From positions 62,001 to 126,000 of the forward strand of contig NZ_JARBUY010000007.1 in assembly GCF_028882255.1 (NCBI RefSeq): DNA of 64,000 bases, written 5' to 3'. Shown here piece by piece: positions 1-8,329 of this stretch; the first letter of the stretch is position 1, and the number at the start of each line of letters is the position of its first letter. The position numbers were made by a program, and so were the translations under genes. The stretch is from Maribacter polysaccharolyticus (GTDB taxonomy: Bacteria; Bacteroidota; Bacteroidia; Flavobacteriales; Flavobacteriaceae). The notes beneath the pieces are model-generated. The model was not told the DNA's origin. It did not search any database and was given only the letters and a program-made list of their open reading frames with translations.

Positions 1-531
1 ATCCACATTGTAAAAACCGATCATAGCTTCGTGTTTATCGGCTAAGGCCCGGTATTTATCTTTCCAGTCGGATAACTCCAAATCACCGATACGCATTCCG
101 TTTCTACCGGTTTTGTCCATATAGGTTGGACCGATACCTTTCAAGGTAGAGCCGATTTTGGCTTTTCCTTTGGAAGTTTCCGAGGCGGCATCCAATAAAC
201 GATGGGTCGGTAAAATCAAATGGGCTTTTCTACTTATGAACAACTTTGATTTTACATCAATATCAAAGACGTCCAAAGCCTCAAGTTCTTTCTTAAAGAT
301 AACGGGGTCGATGACCACGCCGTTACCGACGACATTTATGGCTTTCTTATGGAAAATGCCTGAGGGGATGGTATGTAAAACGTGTTTGATCCCATCAAAT
401 TCCAAGGTGTGCCCGGCATTTGGCCCTCCTTGAAAACGTGCTATTATATCATAGTTTTTGGTGAGTACATCGACAATTTTACCTTTTCCTTCGTCTCCCC
501 ACTGTAATCCCAACAATAAATCTACTGCCAT
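1..531 (-). CDS. purA: Adenylosuccinate synthetase, partial (N-terminal part)
   Basis: This cytosolic enzyme joins IMP and aspartate with GTP hydrolysis, the first committed step from IMP to AMP. The minus-strand translation from the ATG at 531 starts MAVDLLLGLQWGDEGKGK, the PurA P-loop signature, and continues with the RFQGGPNAGHT and GIGPTYMDK segments of the family. The reading frame stays open to base 1, so about 177 of the usual roughly 425 residues are visible and the C-terminus lies outside the window. The next gene upstream is a Fur-family regulator 12 bases away on the same strand, followed by relA/spoT. The identification is secure from sequence motifs; only the truncation by the window edge limits it. 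Confidence 0.97.
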   Translation of the reverse strand, partial: MAVDLLLGLQWGDEGKGKIVDVLTKNYDIIARFQGGPNAGHTLEFDGIKHVLHTIPSGIFHKKAINVVGNGVVIDPVIFKKELEALDVFDIDVKSKLFISRKAHLILPTHRLLDAASETSKGKAKIGSTLKGIGPTYMDKTGRNGMRIGDLELSDWKDKYRALADKHEAMIGFYNVD

Positions 532-543
532 TGTTTAGTTTGG

Positions 544-999
544 TTATTTGTTTGTTTTACCTTCTTTGTTTTTGGTTCCGTAAAAGTATAATGAGTGATT
601 GGTGATTTTTATGTCAAAAACCTCTTCGATGGTCTTTTTGATGGATTGGATCCGAGGGTCGCAGAATTCCATCACTTCCCCGGTATCGGTTAAGATCACA
701 TGATCGTGTTGACGATCAAAATAAGATTTCTCGTACTGTGCCTGATTTTTTCCAAACTGATGCTTACGCACCAATTTACACTCCAACAGAAGTTCTATGG
801 TATTGTATAAGGTGGCCCGACTTACCCGATAATTCTTGTTTTTCATGTTGATATAGAGCGATTCTATATCAAAGTGTTCATCACTTTCGTAGATTTCTTG
901 GAGAATGGCGTAGCGTTCGGGTGTTTTCCTATGCCCTTTTTCTTCTAAAAAGGTGGTGAATACGTTTTTGACAATTTCCTGGTTTTTGTTAGGAGGCAT
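544..999 (-). CDS. Fur/PerR family transcriptional regulator
   Basis: This is a metal-responsive DNA-binding repressor of the Fur superfamily. The winged-helix part ([17 protein letters not shown], then [15 protein letters not shown]) and the HDH metal-site motif in the dimerisation half are visible. The ATG at 999 is preferred over the one at 1026 because a TAnnTTTG promoter box lies at 1024-1031, placing transcription start inside the longer ORF. The result is 151 residues, normal for the family. The usual first structural zinc pair (CxxC after the HDH region) reads LTDT here, so that site is missing, although a later FCDPR cysteine remains. It may sense iron, zinc, manganese or peroxide; sequence alone does not decide. 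It lies between purA and relA/spoT. Confidence 0.9.
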   Translation of the reverse strand: MPPNKNQEIVKNVFTTFLEEKGHRKTPERYAILQEIYESDEHFDIESLYINMKNKNYRVSRATLYNTIELLLECKLVRKHQFGKNQAQYEKSYFDRQHDHVILTDTGEVMEFCDPRIQSIKKTIEEVFDIKITNHSLYFYGTKNKEGKTNK

Positions 1000-1023
1000 A
1001 ACAATAATCACTGCATTAATGTA

Positions 1024-1031
1024 CAAAGGTA
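1024..1031 (-). promoter_or_regulatory. Putative -7 box (TAnnTTTG) of the fur-family gene
   Basis: On the minus strand this reads TACCTTTG, a perfect match to the Bacteroidota -7 consensus TAnnTTTG. A start site about 7 bases downstream would leave a short leader ahead of the ATG at 999. No convincing TTG -33 element is seen at the expected distance, so confidence is moderate. Confidence 0.5.
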
Positions 1032-1052
1032 CGCTTAAATTTTAATTAAGTT

Positions 1053-3257
1053 CTATACTCGGCTTACTTTATCGATCCCACTGATAAGCATTAGGTTGTT
1101 TATCAGTTTTTGAAGAATATTATTGTTCTTTACCACCACAGTGATCCTTCCGGTGAAAGTACCGCCTTCCGTACTGAAATTAAGGTTTTGCATGTTTACG
1201 TTCATGTGCGTGGATATGATCTCGGTGATTTCACTGATCAGACCCACAGTATCGATGCCCGTTAATTTTATTTCAGCTCGGAACTCTTCCTGTGATGAAT
1301 CGATCCATTTTGCGCTAATGATGCGATAAGCATAGTTGGATTGTAATGAGATGGCGTTGGGACAATTTTTTTTATGCACTTTGATGCCTTCACTAACACT
1401 GATGAATCCGAATACCGGATCCCCCGGGATCGGATTGCAGCACTGGGAAAGCGTATAGTCCAGTTTTTCCTCTTCCTTGCCAAAGACGAGCATATCATAT
1501 TTTGCGGTTATCTCATCCTTATCGATATTCTCGAGGACGGGGCTTCTCCTGATCTTGCTCTTAAAGAAACTTATGAATGCATTGTTATAAGAGGCGGTAA
1601 AGTCCTTGATTTTTTGATTGTCTATGGCACCCACCCCAACACGATAGAACAAATCAAGGCTGGTCTTTAATTTGAAGTACATGACCATCTTGTTGATGGT
1701 ATCTTCGTTAAGGGTTATTTTTTGCGATTTGAGTTTTCTTCGCAAAATTTCCTTGCCCTCATTGGCGATGACTTTCTTCTCTTCCCTTAGGGATGATTTT
1801 ATTTTGGCCCGTGCCCTAGCGGTCGTGGCATAGTCGAGCCAGTTTTGGTTTGGCTTGGCTTGGTCGGAAGTGATTATTTCTACCTGGTCACCACTTTTCA
1901 GGGTGGTGTTCAGGGGGACCAGTTTTCCGTTCACTTTGGCCCCACGGGTATGCATGCCCACCTCTGTATGGATGTTAAAAGCAAAATCAAGGGGTGTGGC
2001 ACCTTTGGGCATCGATTTCAATTCCCCCAAAGGGGTGAAAACAAAAATTTCCTTGGAATAAAGATTGAGTTTGAATTCCTCGACAAAATCAACGGCATTG
2101 GTATTCGAATTTTCCAATGCTTCCTGTAATTTGTTCAACCACTCCTCTATGCCCTGTTCTTTTTGTTCGCCATGCTTGTATTTAAAATGGGCAGCATATC
2201 CTTTTTCCGCAATCTCATGCATGCGTTCACTTCGGATCTGTACTTCTACCCATTTGCCCATGGGCCCCATTACCGTAATGTGCAAGGCTTCGTATCCTGT
2301 TGATTTCGGGGAGGAAATCCAATCCCTTAACCGAACGGGATTAGGTGTGAAGTGATCCGTGACAATGGAATAGATCTTCCAAGCCAGGAACTTTTCATTG
2401 GCGCGGTCGGATCGGTAAATGATACGAATAGCGAATTTATCGTAAATCTGGTCAAAGGAAACATTCTGTACCTTCATCTTCTTTCGTATGGAGAAGATCG
2501 ATTTCATTCGGCCTTTTATATGGTAATTAAGTCCTTCCTTATCCAGCGAATCCTGGATAATGCCGGTAAAATCATCGATATAGGCCTGTTGTTCCTCGGT
2601 AGATTCTTCGATCTTGTCCAAGATATCATTATACACTTCGGGTTCGGTATATTTTAAACTGAGGTCCTCGAGTTGTGTCTTTATATTATATAGGCCTATT
2701 CGGTGTGCCAAAGGGGCATATATATATAAGGTCTCCGATGCCATTTTTACCTGCTTATGCTCGGGCATGGACTCCAAGGTGAGCATATTGTGGTACCTGT
2801 CTGCGATTTTTATGATGATGACGCGTACATCGTCATGAAGGGTCAACAACATCTTACGGAAATTTTCCGCTTGTTGTGAAATGTTCATGTCCTTTTTAAG
2901 GTGGGCGATCTTTGTTAGACCGTCTACGATACGGGCAACCGTTTCCCCGAACATGCGTTCTATATCATCGAGCGTGTAATCGGTGTCCTCCACGACATCA
3001 TGCAATAAGGCCGATGCTATGGATACGGCATCTAGGCCTATTTCCGAAGCGACTATCTTCGCAACCGCTATGGGATGGAAAATATAGGCTTCCCCCGATT
3101 TTCTTCGCTGATCCTTATGGGCATCAACGGCAATCTCAAAGGCATGCCGAATCAGCGCTTTATCATCATCCGTAAGCGTCTGATAGCTTATTTTAAGGAG
3201 TTCCTTGTATTGCTTCGCAATTTCCTTATTCTCTTTTTCGATAGCAGTTGGTGTCAT
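1053..3257 (-). CDS. relA/spoT: Bifunctional (p)ppGpp synthetase/hydrolase, RelA/SpoT family
   Basis: This enzyme makes and degrades the stringent-response alarmone (p)ppGpp in the cytosol. At 734 residues it has the full long RSH architecture. The hydrolase HD domain contains His61 and His86-Asp87 (LLHDVVEDTD). The synthetase domain at about 240-360 includes GRMKSIFSIRKKM and SPKSTGYEALH. A TGS domain (about 403-465) follows, then a cysteine-containing zinc-finger segment (SQCCNPIPGD) and a C-terminal ACT domain from about 660. Both catalytic halves look intact, so a bifunctional Rel is likely. It is 44 bases downstream of the M48 protease on the same strand and just upstream of the Fur-family gene. 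The start ATG gives the expected N-terminus. Confidence 0.97.
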   Translation of the reverse strand: MTPTAIEKENKEIAKQYKELLKISYQTLTDDDKALIRHAFEIAVDAHKDQRRKSGEAYIFHPIAVAKIVASEIGLDAVSIASALLHDVVEDTDYTLDDIERMFGETVARIVDGLTKIAHLKKDMNISQQAENFRKMLLTLHDDVRVIIIKIADRYHNMLTLESMPEHKQVKMASETLYIYAPLAHRIGLYNIKTQLEDLSLKYTEPEVYNDILDKIEESTEEQQAYIDDFTGIIQDSLDKEGLNYHIKGRMKSIFSIRKKMKVQNVSFDQIYDKFAIRIIYRSDRANEKFLAWKIYSIVTDHFTPNPVRLRDWISSPKSTGYEALHITVMGPMGKWVEVQIRSERMHEIAEKGYAAHFKYKHGEQKEQGIEEWLNKLQEALENSNTNAVDFVEEFKLNLYSKEIFVFTPLGELKSMPKGATPLDFAFNIHTEVGMHTRGAKVNGKLVPLNTTLKSGDQVEIITSDQAKPNQNWLDYATTARARAKIKSSLREEKKVIANEGKEILRRKLKSQKITLNEDTINKMVMYFKLKTSLDLFYRVGVGAIDNQKIKDFTASYNNAFISFFKSKIRRSPVLENIDKDEITAKYDMLVFGKEEEKLDYTLSQCCNPIPGDPVFGFISVSEGIKVHKKNCPNAISLQSNYAYRIISAKWIDSSQEEFRAEIKLTGIDTVGLISEITEIISTHMNVNMQNLNFSTEGGTFTGRITVVVKNNNILQKLINNLMLISGIDKVSRV

Positions 3258-3301
3258 ACTCTAATAAATTTACGCAATCCCATTTACATCCACAACAATA
3301 A

Positions 3302-4534
3302 TTATGCCTTTAAATTTCTGACACGTGCGATCAAAGGCGGGTGTGAATAATGCATGAAAACATAAGCAGGGTGGGGGGTTAGGTTGCTTAAGCTGTTCTT
3401 TGACAGCTTTTTAAGAGAGGTTATCAGCGGTTTGGCCGCAAAAGTATGTTTTGCGAAATCATCGGCCTGGTATTCAAATTTACGCGATAGATAATTCATG
3501 ATCAGCCCGGTAATTTCGGAAATCGGACTATAAAGAATGCCAAAACCGATAAGTGCCGCATGAAAACTGGGTCTTGAAACCCCGATGGCTTTCGAAATTT
3601 CGGGGTTGTTTATGAACAGGGATAAAAGGAAAAGCGTAAACCCTGTCAACAGTATGGAGATGATAAGGTTGAATATGATATGATGGCGTTTGTAATGGCC
3701 CACTTCATGGGCCAAAACGGCCACGATTTCGTCTTCATCAAGATCGTTGATCAAGGTGTCGTATAATGTCACCCTTTTTTCTTTGCCGAAACCGGAGAAA
3801 TAGGCATTGGCCTTGGTAGACCGTTTTGATCCGTCAATGACGAAAATATTCTTGATCTCAAAGCCTACCTTGTGGGCATAGGCCTCGATCTTGCTTTTAA
3901 GACTGCCTTGTTCCAAAGGTTTCTGTTTGTTGAAAAGGGGTACGATCAATCTGCTGTAAAACAAATTCATGAATAGGGTAAATACCGCCACCACGGCCCA
4001 AGCATACACCCAAAAGTAGGTGCCTGCCCACCCAAAAAACCAGATGATCAGTGCGGTAAGGCCACCTCCGATTAGGGCCATCATCAAATACCCCTTCAAT
4101 TTATCCATAATGAATGTAGTCTTGGTGGTCTTGTTAAAACCGAATTTCTCCTCTATCACAAAGGTTTTATAGTAGCCAAAAGGCGTAGTGATCAAATCAC
4201 TGCCGATCATGATGATCGCAAAGAATACCAAAGCGACCAGTATAGGGTTGTCCGAGACACTTCGTGCAATCGTATCCAACCATTCAAAACCACCAAAAAA
4301 GAGGAATCCCAAGGTGAGCGCCAAAGAGAAAGTCGAGGTTAAAAGTCCGAATTTATAATTCGTCATTTTGTAATCCTGGGACTTCAGGTACTCCTCAATT
4401 TCATAAACGTCCTGCAATTCATCCGGTATGGGGTCATTGTAACGTTTTGAATTCAGATAGTCCAAAATGGTTTCGATAATGAATTGGACCGTCAATATGG
4501 CGATGATACTGTAAAATAATAGGGTATGGGTCAT
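3302..4534 (-). CDS. M48 family metalloprotease (Ste24/CAAX prenyl protease type)
   Basis: This is an integral-membrane zinc metalloprotease, probably acting on membrane or exported proteins at the inner membrane. From the ATG at 4534 it is 410 residues with an N-terminal helix beginning MTHTLLFYSIIAIL and several further membrane segments. The zinc motif HEVGH is at 276-280 and the third ligand, in FEYQAD, is Glu354. This matches the Ste24/CAAX protease 1 architecture, not the shorter HtpX type. The ORF can be extended 10 codons upstream to 4564, but the extension is hydrophilic and unlike the family N-terminus. Bacteria carrying this family generally lack prenylated CAAX substrates, so its true substrate is unknown. 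Confidence 0.93.
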   Translation of the reverse strand: MTHTLLFYSIIAILTVQFIIETILDYLNSKRYNDPIPDELQDVYEIEEYLKSQDYKMTNYKFGLLTSTFSLALTLGFLFFGGFEWLDTIARSVSDNPILVALVFFAIIMIGSDLITTPFGYYKTFVIEEKFGFNKTTKTTFIMDKLKGYLMMALIGGGLTALIIWFFGWAGTYFWVYAWAVVAVFTLFMNLFYSRLIVPLFNKQKPLEQGSLKSKIEAYAHKVGFEIKNIFVIDGSKRSTKANAYFSGFGKEKRVTLYDTLINDLDEDEIVAVLAHEVGHYKRHHIIFNLIISILLTGFTLFLLSLFINNPEISKAIGVSRPSFHAALIGFGILYSPISEITGLIMNYLSRKFEYQADDFAKHTFAAKPLITSLKKLSKNSLSNLTPHPAYVFMHYSHPPLIARVRNLKA

Positions 4535-4575
4535 TTTATGATTTTGATATAACTGAAATGGCAATGGGGCTGTAC

Positions 4576-5385
4576 CTATATAGCGCGTTGTCGTTTGGCC
4601 TCAAATATAAGTATTGCCGCCGATACGGAAACGTTCATGGAATCTATTTCACCTTCCATGGGGATAATGATGTTCTGCGTGGAGGCCTCCAACCACTCTT
4701 CAGAGAGGCCGGTGGCTTCAGTGCCTACGACAATGGCGCAGGCCTCGGTAAAATCGGTTTTGATATAGCTCTCCGAAGCGGACAAGGCCGCACAGAGGAT
4801 ACGTATGTTCCTTTCCTTTAGGAAAGCCAAAATTTCCGACGTACTCCCAGTGCCGATATTATTGGTGAATATACACCCCACACTCGAACGTATGATATTG
4901 GGATTGTATAAATCCCCTTTCGGATTGGCAATAAGTACGGCATCTAAATCGGCGGCATCCGCAGTACGTAAAAGAGCGCCGATGTTTCCCGGTTTTTCTG
5001 GGGCTTCCGCAACTAAGATCAACGCTTTTTGGTTGGGTAAAACAAGATTTTCCAAAGCATGGTCCTTAACCTTTACAACGGCAATGACCCCTTCGGTGGA
5101 ATCGCGGTAGGCCAATTTTTGATATACGGCCTCGGAAACCTCGATCAATTCAGGTTTGATTTTGGAATTGGCAATAGATCCCAAGGCTTCCTTATTCGAT
5201 AGGATGCCGGGGTAATAAAGTAAGGATTTGATCTCATATCCGGCCTTAATGGCCAAGGTCAATTCCCTTTTGCCTTCCATAATGAACAATCCTTGTTTGC
5301 GCCTTTCCCGTGATTTTTCCCGAAGAAGAACGATTTGCTTGATCAGCGTATTTTGAAGACTGCTAATTTGTTTTGGTGTATCCAT
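4576..5385 (-). CDS. TrmH-family (SpoU) RNA 2'-O-methyltransferase
   Basis: This is an S-adenosylmethionine-dependent methyltransferase that modifies a ribose in rRNA or tRNA. The 269-residue protein has an N-terminal substrate-binding extension with the typical VLLREKSRERRKQ-like region. It is followed by the knotted SPOUT domain with motif 1 (GNIGALLRTADAA), motif 2 (VVGTEATGLSEEW) and motif 3 (IPMEGEIDSMNVSVSAA). The exact target nucleotide cannot be read from the sequence. A TAnnTTTG-like box (TATTTTTG, minus strand, 5391-5398) lies so near the ATG that the mRNA may be almost leaderless. It is divergent from the molybdenum cofactor operon starting at 5628. Confidence 0.93.
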   Translation of the reverse strand: MDTPKQISSLQNTLIKQIVLLREKSRERRKQGLFIMEGKRELTLAIKAGYEIKSLLYYPGILSNKEALGSIANSKIKPELIEVSEAVYQKLAYRDSTEGVIAVVKVKDHALENLVLPNQKALILVAEAPEKPGNIGALLRTADAADLDAVLIANPKGDLYNPNIIRSSVGCIFTNNIGTGSTSEILAFLKERNIRILCAALSASESYIKTDFTEACAIVVGTEATGLSEEWLEASTQNIIIPMEGEIDSMNVSVSAAILIFEAKRQRAI

Positions 5386-5627
5386 TGGTACAAAAATACG
5401 GCAAAGCCATAAATACAGGTCTTTATTTTGGGACGAAGTGATGCATATAATGAATGGTCAAATGATCGTTGTGGAAAAGTTTTCAGTATTATTTTGATTG
5501 ATTTGGTTCTTTTTGACGACTAAAATGTTGGATGAATATAAAATTTACCATTTTGTATAGAGGGGATTGATCTTGAAAGTGTTATTTTTCGGTCACTTAT
5601 CATGAAAAGGATTCAGGAACTTGGGAT

Positions 5628-5870
5628 ATGGAAATATTTTTATTTGGGATAGCTAGGGACATCGTAGGGAGTTCTTCGTTGGATTTGTCCACATCAGGGG
5701 AACAACCGGAATCGGTAGGGGAATTACTCGATGTGTTGAAAGATACGTATCCGAAATTCAATACCTTGTCCTCCTTGGCGGTTGCTGTCAATGGGGAATA
5801 TGCGGCCTTGGATGAACATTTGGGGCAGGAAGACGAGATTGCAATAATTCCACCAGTAAGCGGAGGGTAA
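5628..5870 (+). CDS. moaD: Molybdopterin synthase small subunit MoaD
   Basis: MoaD is the ubiquitin-fold sulfur carrier of molybdopterin synthase. Its thiocarboxylated C-terminal glycine donates sulfur to cyclic pyranopterin monophosphate. The 80-residue length and the exposed C-terminal Gly-Gly (PPVSGG) are diagnostic. It is the first gene of the plus-strand cofactor operon and overlaps the moaE start by one base (TAATGG), which implies translational coupling of the two subunits. MoeB, its activator, is encoded four genes downstream. The 240 bases upstream hold no clear Bacteroidota promoter. Confidence 0.95.
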   Translation: MEIFLFGIARDIVGSSSLDLSTSGEQPESVGELLDVLKDTYPKFNTLSSLAVAVNGEYAALDEHLGQEDEIAIIPPVSGG

Positions 5871-6289
5871 TGGAGAAACCGATAATAGAAATCGTAGAAG
5901 CCATAGATACGGCCAAGGTGTATGATGAACTGTCAGATGCCAAAAGTGGGGGTATTTGCGTGTTTGTGGGAACCGTCAGGGATTTTACCCATACCGAAAC
6001 CGTTATCTCGCTGGAGTTTGAGGCGTATGAGTCGATGGCTTTAAAGGAAATGGCCAAAATCGTTGAACAAGCGGCTGCGAAATGGCCATTGAACAAAGTG
6101 GTCATTCGCCATGCGGTAGGTCTTAAGAAAGTACAGGAACCCGTAGTGGTCATCGGGGTTTCAACCGCGCATAGGGATGCTTGTTTTGCAGCATGTAGGT
6201 ATATGATCGATACCCTAAAGGAAACCGTACCGATATGGAAAAAGGAAATGTTCAAGGATAAATCAGTTTGGGTTTCGGCCCACCCCTAA
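5870..6289 (+). CDS. moaE: Molybdopterin synthase catalytic subunit MoaE
   Basis: MoaE is the large subunit of molybdopterin synthase and forms the dithiolene by transferring sulfur from MoaD to precursor Z. The 139 residues show family segments GGICVFVGTVRDF near residues 27-39, LEFEAYESMA, the RHAVGLKKVQEPVVVIGVS region and the active-site stretch ETVPIWKKE, which contains the conserved lysines. It overlaps moaD by one base and is followed three bases later by moaA. The order moaD-moaE-moaA-moaC is a typical cofactor operon arrangement. Confidence 0.96.
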   Translation: MEKPIIEIVEAIDTAKVYDELSDAKSGGICVFVGTVRDFTHTETVISLEFEAYESMALKEMAKIVEQAAAKWPLNKVVIRHAVGLKKVQEPVVVIGVSTAHRDACFAACRYMIDTLKETVPIWKKEMFKDKSVWVSAHP

Positions 6290-6292
6290 TAT

Positions 6293-7276
6293 ATGTTGGT
6301 AGACAATCACAATAGAAAAATCAATTATCTGCGTTTGGCCGTTACCGATCGCTGCAATCTCCGCTGTAATTATTGCATGCCGGAAAACGGGATAGACTTT
6401 TCCAAGAAAAACGCACTTTTCACCATTGAGGAACTCTCTCGATTGAGCGGTATTTTGGTGTCTCAGGGAATCGATAAAATACGGATAACCGGAGGGGAGC
6501 CCTTTGTGCGAAAAGATCTTATCGTATTGTTGCGCGATTTGACCAAGATGATAGGTTTAAAGGATATATCCATAACCACGAACGCTACTTTAATAGGGCC
6601 CTATTTAAAGGAACTCAATGCGTTGGGCATCAAGAACATCAATGTCAGTTTGGATGCCATCACCCGGGAAACCTTTGAGAAGATCACTAGGAGGGATGCC
6701 TACGATACGGTGTACGACAATATCTTGCGAATGATTGCCGAAGGCTTCAATGTGCGCATCAACTACATTGTATTGAAGGGACAGAACACAGGGGATATCC
6801 TGCCCATGTTGGCATTGGCCAAAAATTATAACGTTAGTGTCCGTTATTTGGAAGAAATGCCATTTAATGGGGGGTCACGGCATTTTGAAGCCAATGCGTG
6901 GGACTACAAACGTATTTTATCGCATATCAAGGAGGCCTATCCTGATTTTGAAGAAATTCCCTCGGAAGCAACATCGACCTCAATGAATTATAAAATTCCG
7001 GGCTTTAAGGGTACATTCGGGGTCATACCATCTTTTAGCAGAACATTTTGCGGAAGTTGTAATCGATTGCGAATTACGGCCACCGGGGACGTGATCACAT
7101 GCCTTTATGCACAACCTTGTACCAATATCCGGGATATCTTGAGAGGGGAGTCGTCCGGGGAGAAGGTAAAGGAGCAAATATTGAAGGCCATAGGAAGTAG
7201 GGCCAAAACAGGCTTTGAGGCACAACAGCAACACCAAGGGACGTATACCAATTCAATGACCACAATCGGAGGATAA
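6293..7276 (+). CDS. moaA: GTP 3',8-cyclase MoaA (radical SAM)
   Basis: MoaA converts GTP to 3',8-cyclo-GTP, the first step of molybdenum cofactor synthesis, and MoaC completes precursor Z. The 327-residue protein has the radical-SAM CxxxCxxC motif at Cys21, Cys25 and Cys28 (DRCNLRCNYC), the RITGGEP motif, and a second [4Fe-4S] ligand set near the C-terminus (FCGSCNRLRITATGDVITC). It ends in Gly-Gly, which is needed for activity in this family. Its stop codon directly abuts the moaC ATG, so these two genes are co-translated. All functional motifs are intact. Confidence 0.97.
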   Translation: MLVDNHNRKINYLRLAVTDRCNLRCNYCMPENGIDFSKKNALFTIEELSRLSGILVSQGIDKIRITGGEPFVRKDLIVLLRDLTKMIGLKDISITTNATLIGPYLKELNALGIKNINVSLDAITRETFEKITRRDAYDTVYDNILRMIAEGFNVRINYIVLKGQNTGDILPMLALAKNYNVSVRYLEEMPFNGGSRHFEANAWDYKRILSHIKEAYPDFEEIPSEATSTSMNYKIPGFKGTFGVIPSFSRTFCGSCNRLRITATGDVITCLYAQPCTNIRDILRGESSGEKVKEQILKAIGSRAKTGFEAQQQHQGTYTNSMTTIGG

Positions 7277-7750
7277 ATGGATAAAAAACTTTCACATATA
7301 GATGAAGCGGGGAATGCTTCCATGGTAGATGTTTCAGGGAAAAAGGTTACCGCCCGTATGGCTGTGGCATCGGGGATGGTACGTTTTCCTAAAGAAATAT
7401 ATGATACCTTGAAAGCCCAAGAGTTCCTGGGCAAAAAAGGCAGCATTATCCAAACGGCCATAATCGCCGGGATACAGGGCGTAAAAAGAACCTCGGATTT
7501 GATTCCCTTATGCCATCAACTAAAGCTTTCCAAAGTAGATGTCGCCATTAAACCGGGGAAGAATGCCTTGAACATTACCTGTATGGTGAAGTGCACGGAG
7601 CGAACGGGCGTGGAAATGGAGGCTTTGACCGGGGTTTCCATAGCCGCCCTGACCATTTATGATATGTGTAAGGCCTTATCTCAGGATATCACCATTTCAA
7701 ATATTCAATTATTACAAAAAACAGGAGGGAAGCATGACTTCAGTCGCTAA
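7277..7750 (+). CDS. moaC: Cyclic pyranopterin monophosphate synthase MoaC
   Basis: MoaC rearranges 3',8-cyclo-GTP to cyclic pyranopterin monophosphate. The 157 residues carry the family signatures FSHIDEAG-like start (LSHIDEAGNASMVDVSGK), the PLCHQL motif with conserved Cys and His, and the ERTGVEMEALTGVS segment followed by IYDMCKA. Its end overlaps the start of mobA by 17 bases and contains that gene's ribosome binding site. It sits fourth in the plus-strand operon. Confidence 0.97.
   Translation: MDKKLSHIDEAGNASMVDVSGKKVTARMAVASGMVRFPKEIYDTLKAQEFLGKKGSIIQTAIIAGIQGVKRTSDLIPLCHQLKLSKVDVAIKPGKNALNITCMVKCTERTGVEMEALTGVSIAALTIYDMCKALSQDITISNIQLLQKTGGKHDFSR
7723..7728 (+). promoter_or_regulatory. 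Shine-Dalgarno site that fixes the mobA start
   Basis: AGGAGG at 7723-7728, inside the 3' end of moaC, lies five bases before the ATG at 7734. It is unusually strong for this genome and supports that ATG over in-frame upstream codons from 7659. Confidence 0.7.
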
Positions 7751-8327
7751 AATATATGGGTTGGTACTTGCTGGGGGTAAAAGCACGCGAATGGGCAAGG
7801 ATAAAGGCCTTATTGCCTACCATGGAATGCCCCAACGGGAATATTTGTATCGCTTGTTGGGAAAAGTCTGTGATACTGTATTCATGAGTGTACGCAAAGA
7901 TCAGGTCGGGGCAATGGATCCCAAGTTCAAGACCGTTGTCGATGAGGACATTTTCAAAGGCCCTTTTAACGGTATCTTATCCGCACACAAAGCATATCCT
8001 GAGGTAGCTTGGTTGGTCTTGGCATGCGACTTGCCCTTATTTGATGAAAAGGCGTTGCGGGATCTTATCGGGCAGCGTAAACCCACTTCCATAGCCACCT
8101 CCTACGCCTTAAGGGAAAATCCACTTCCAGAACCGTTGTGTGCCATTTGGGAGCCGAACGGACTCAGTGCGGCTGTCTCCTATATGTCGGAAGGTCTAAA
8201 TGGATCTTGTCCGCGTAAGTTCCTGATCAATAACGATACCCATTTGGTATATCCGGAAAACGAAAACGTATTGATGAATGCCAATTCGGAATCGGAATAT
8301 GAAGAGGCATTGGCAAAATTAACTTAG
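7734..8327 (+). CDS. mobA: Molybdenum cofactor guanylyltransferase MobA-like
   Basis: MobA transfers GMP from GTP to Mo-molybdopterin, giving the bis-MGD form used by DMSO-reductase-family enzymes such as nitrate reductase. The nucleotidyltransferase loop LAGGKSTRMGKDKG is at residues 12-25 and ACDLPLFD, with the metal-binding Asp, is present. Length is 197 residues from the ATG at 7734. A longer ORF from 7659 would fuse the MoaC frame region and lacks homology. Presence of MobA predicts that the organism has at least one bis-MGD enzyme, but none is encoded in this window. The related cytidylyltransferase MocA is a less likely alternative. Confidence 0.9.
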   Translation: MTSVAKIYGLVLAGGKSTRMGKDKGLIAYHGMPQREYLYRLLGKVCDTVFMSVRKDQVGAMDPKFKTVVDEDIFKGPFNGILSAHKAYPEVAWLVLACDLPLFDEKALRDLIGQRKPTSIATSYALRENPLPEPLCAIWEPNGLSAAVSYMSEGLNGSCPRKFLINNDTHLVYPENENVLMNANSESEYEEALAKLT

Positions 8328-8329
8328 AC

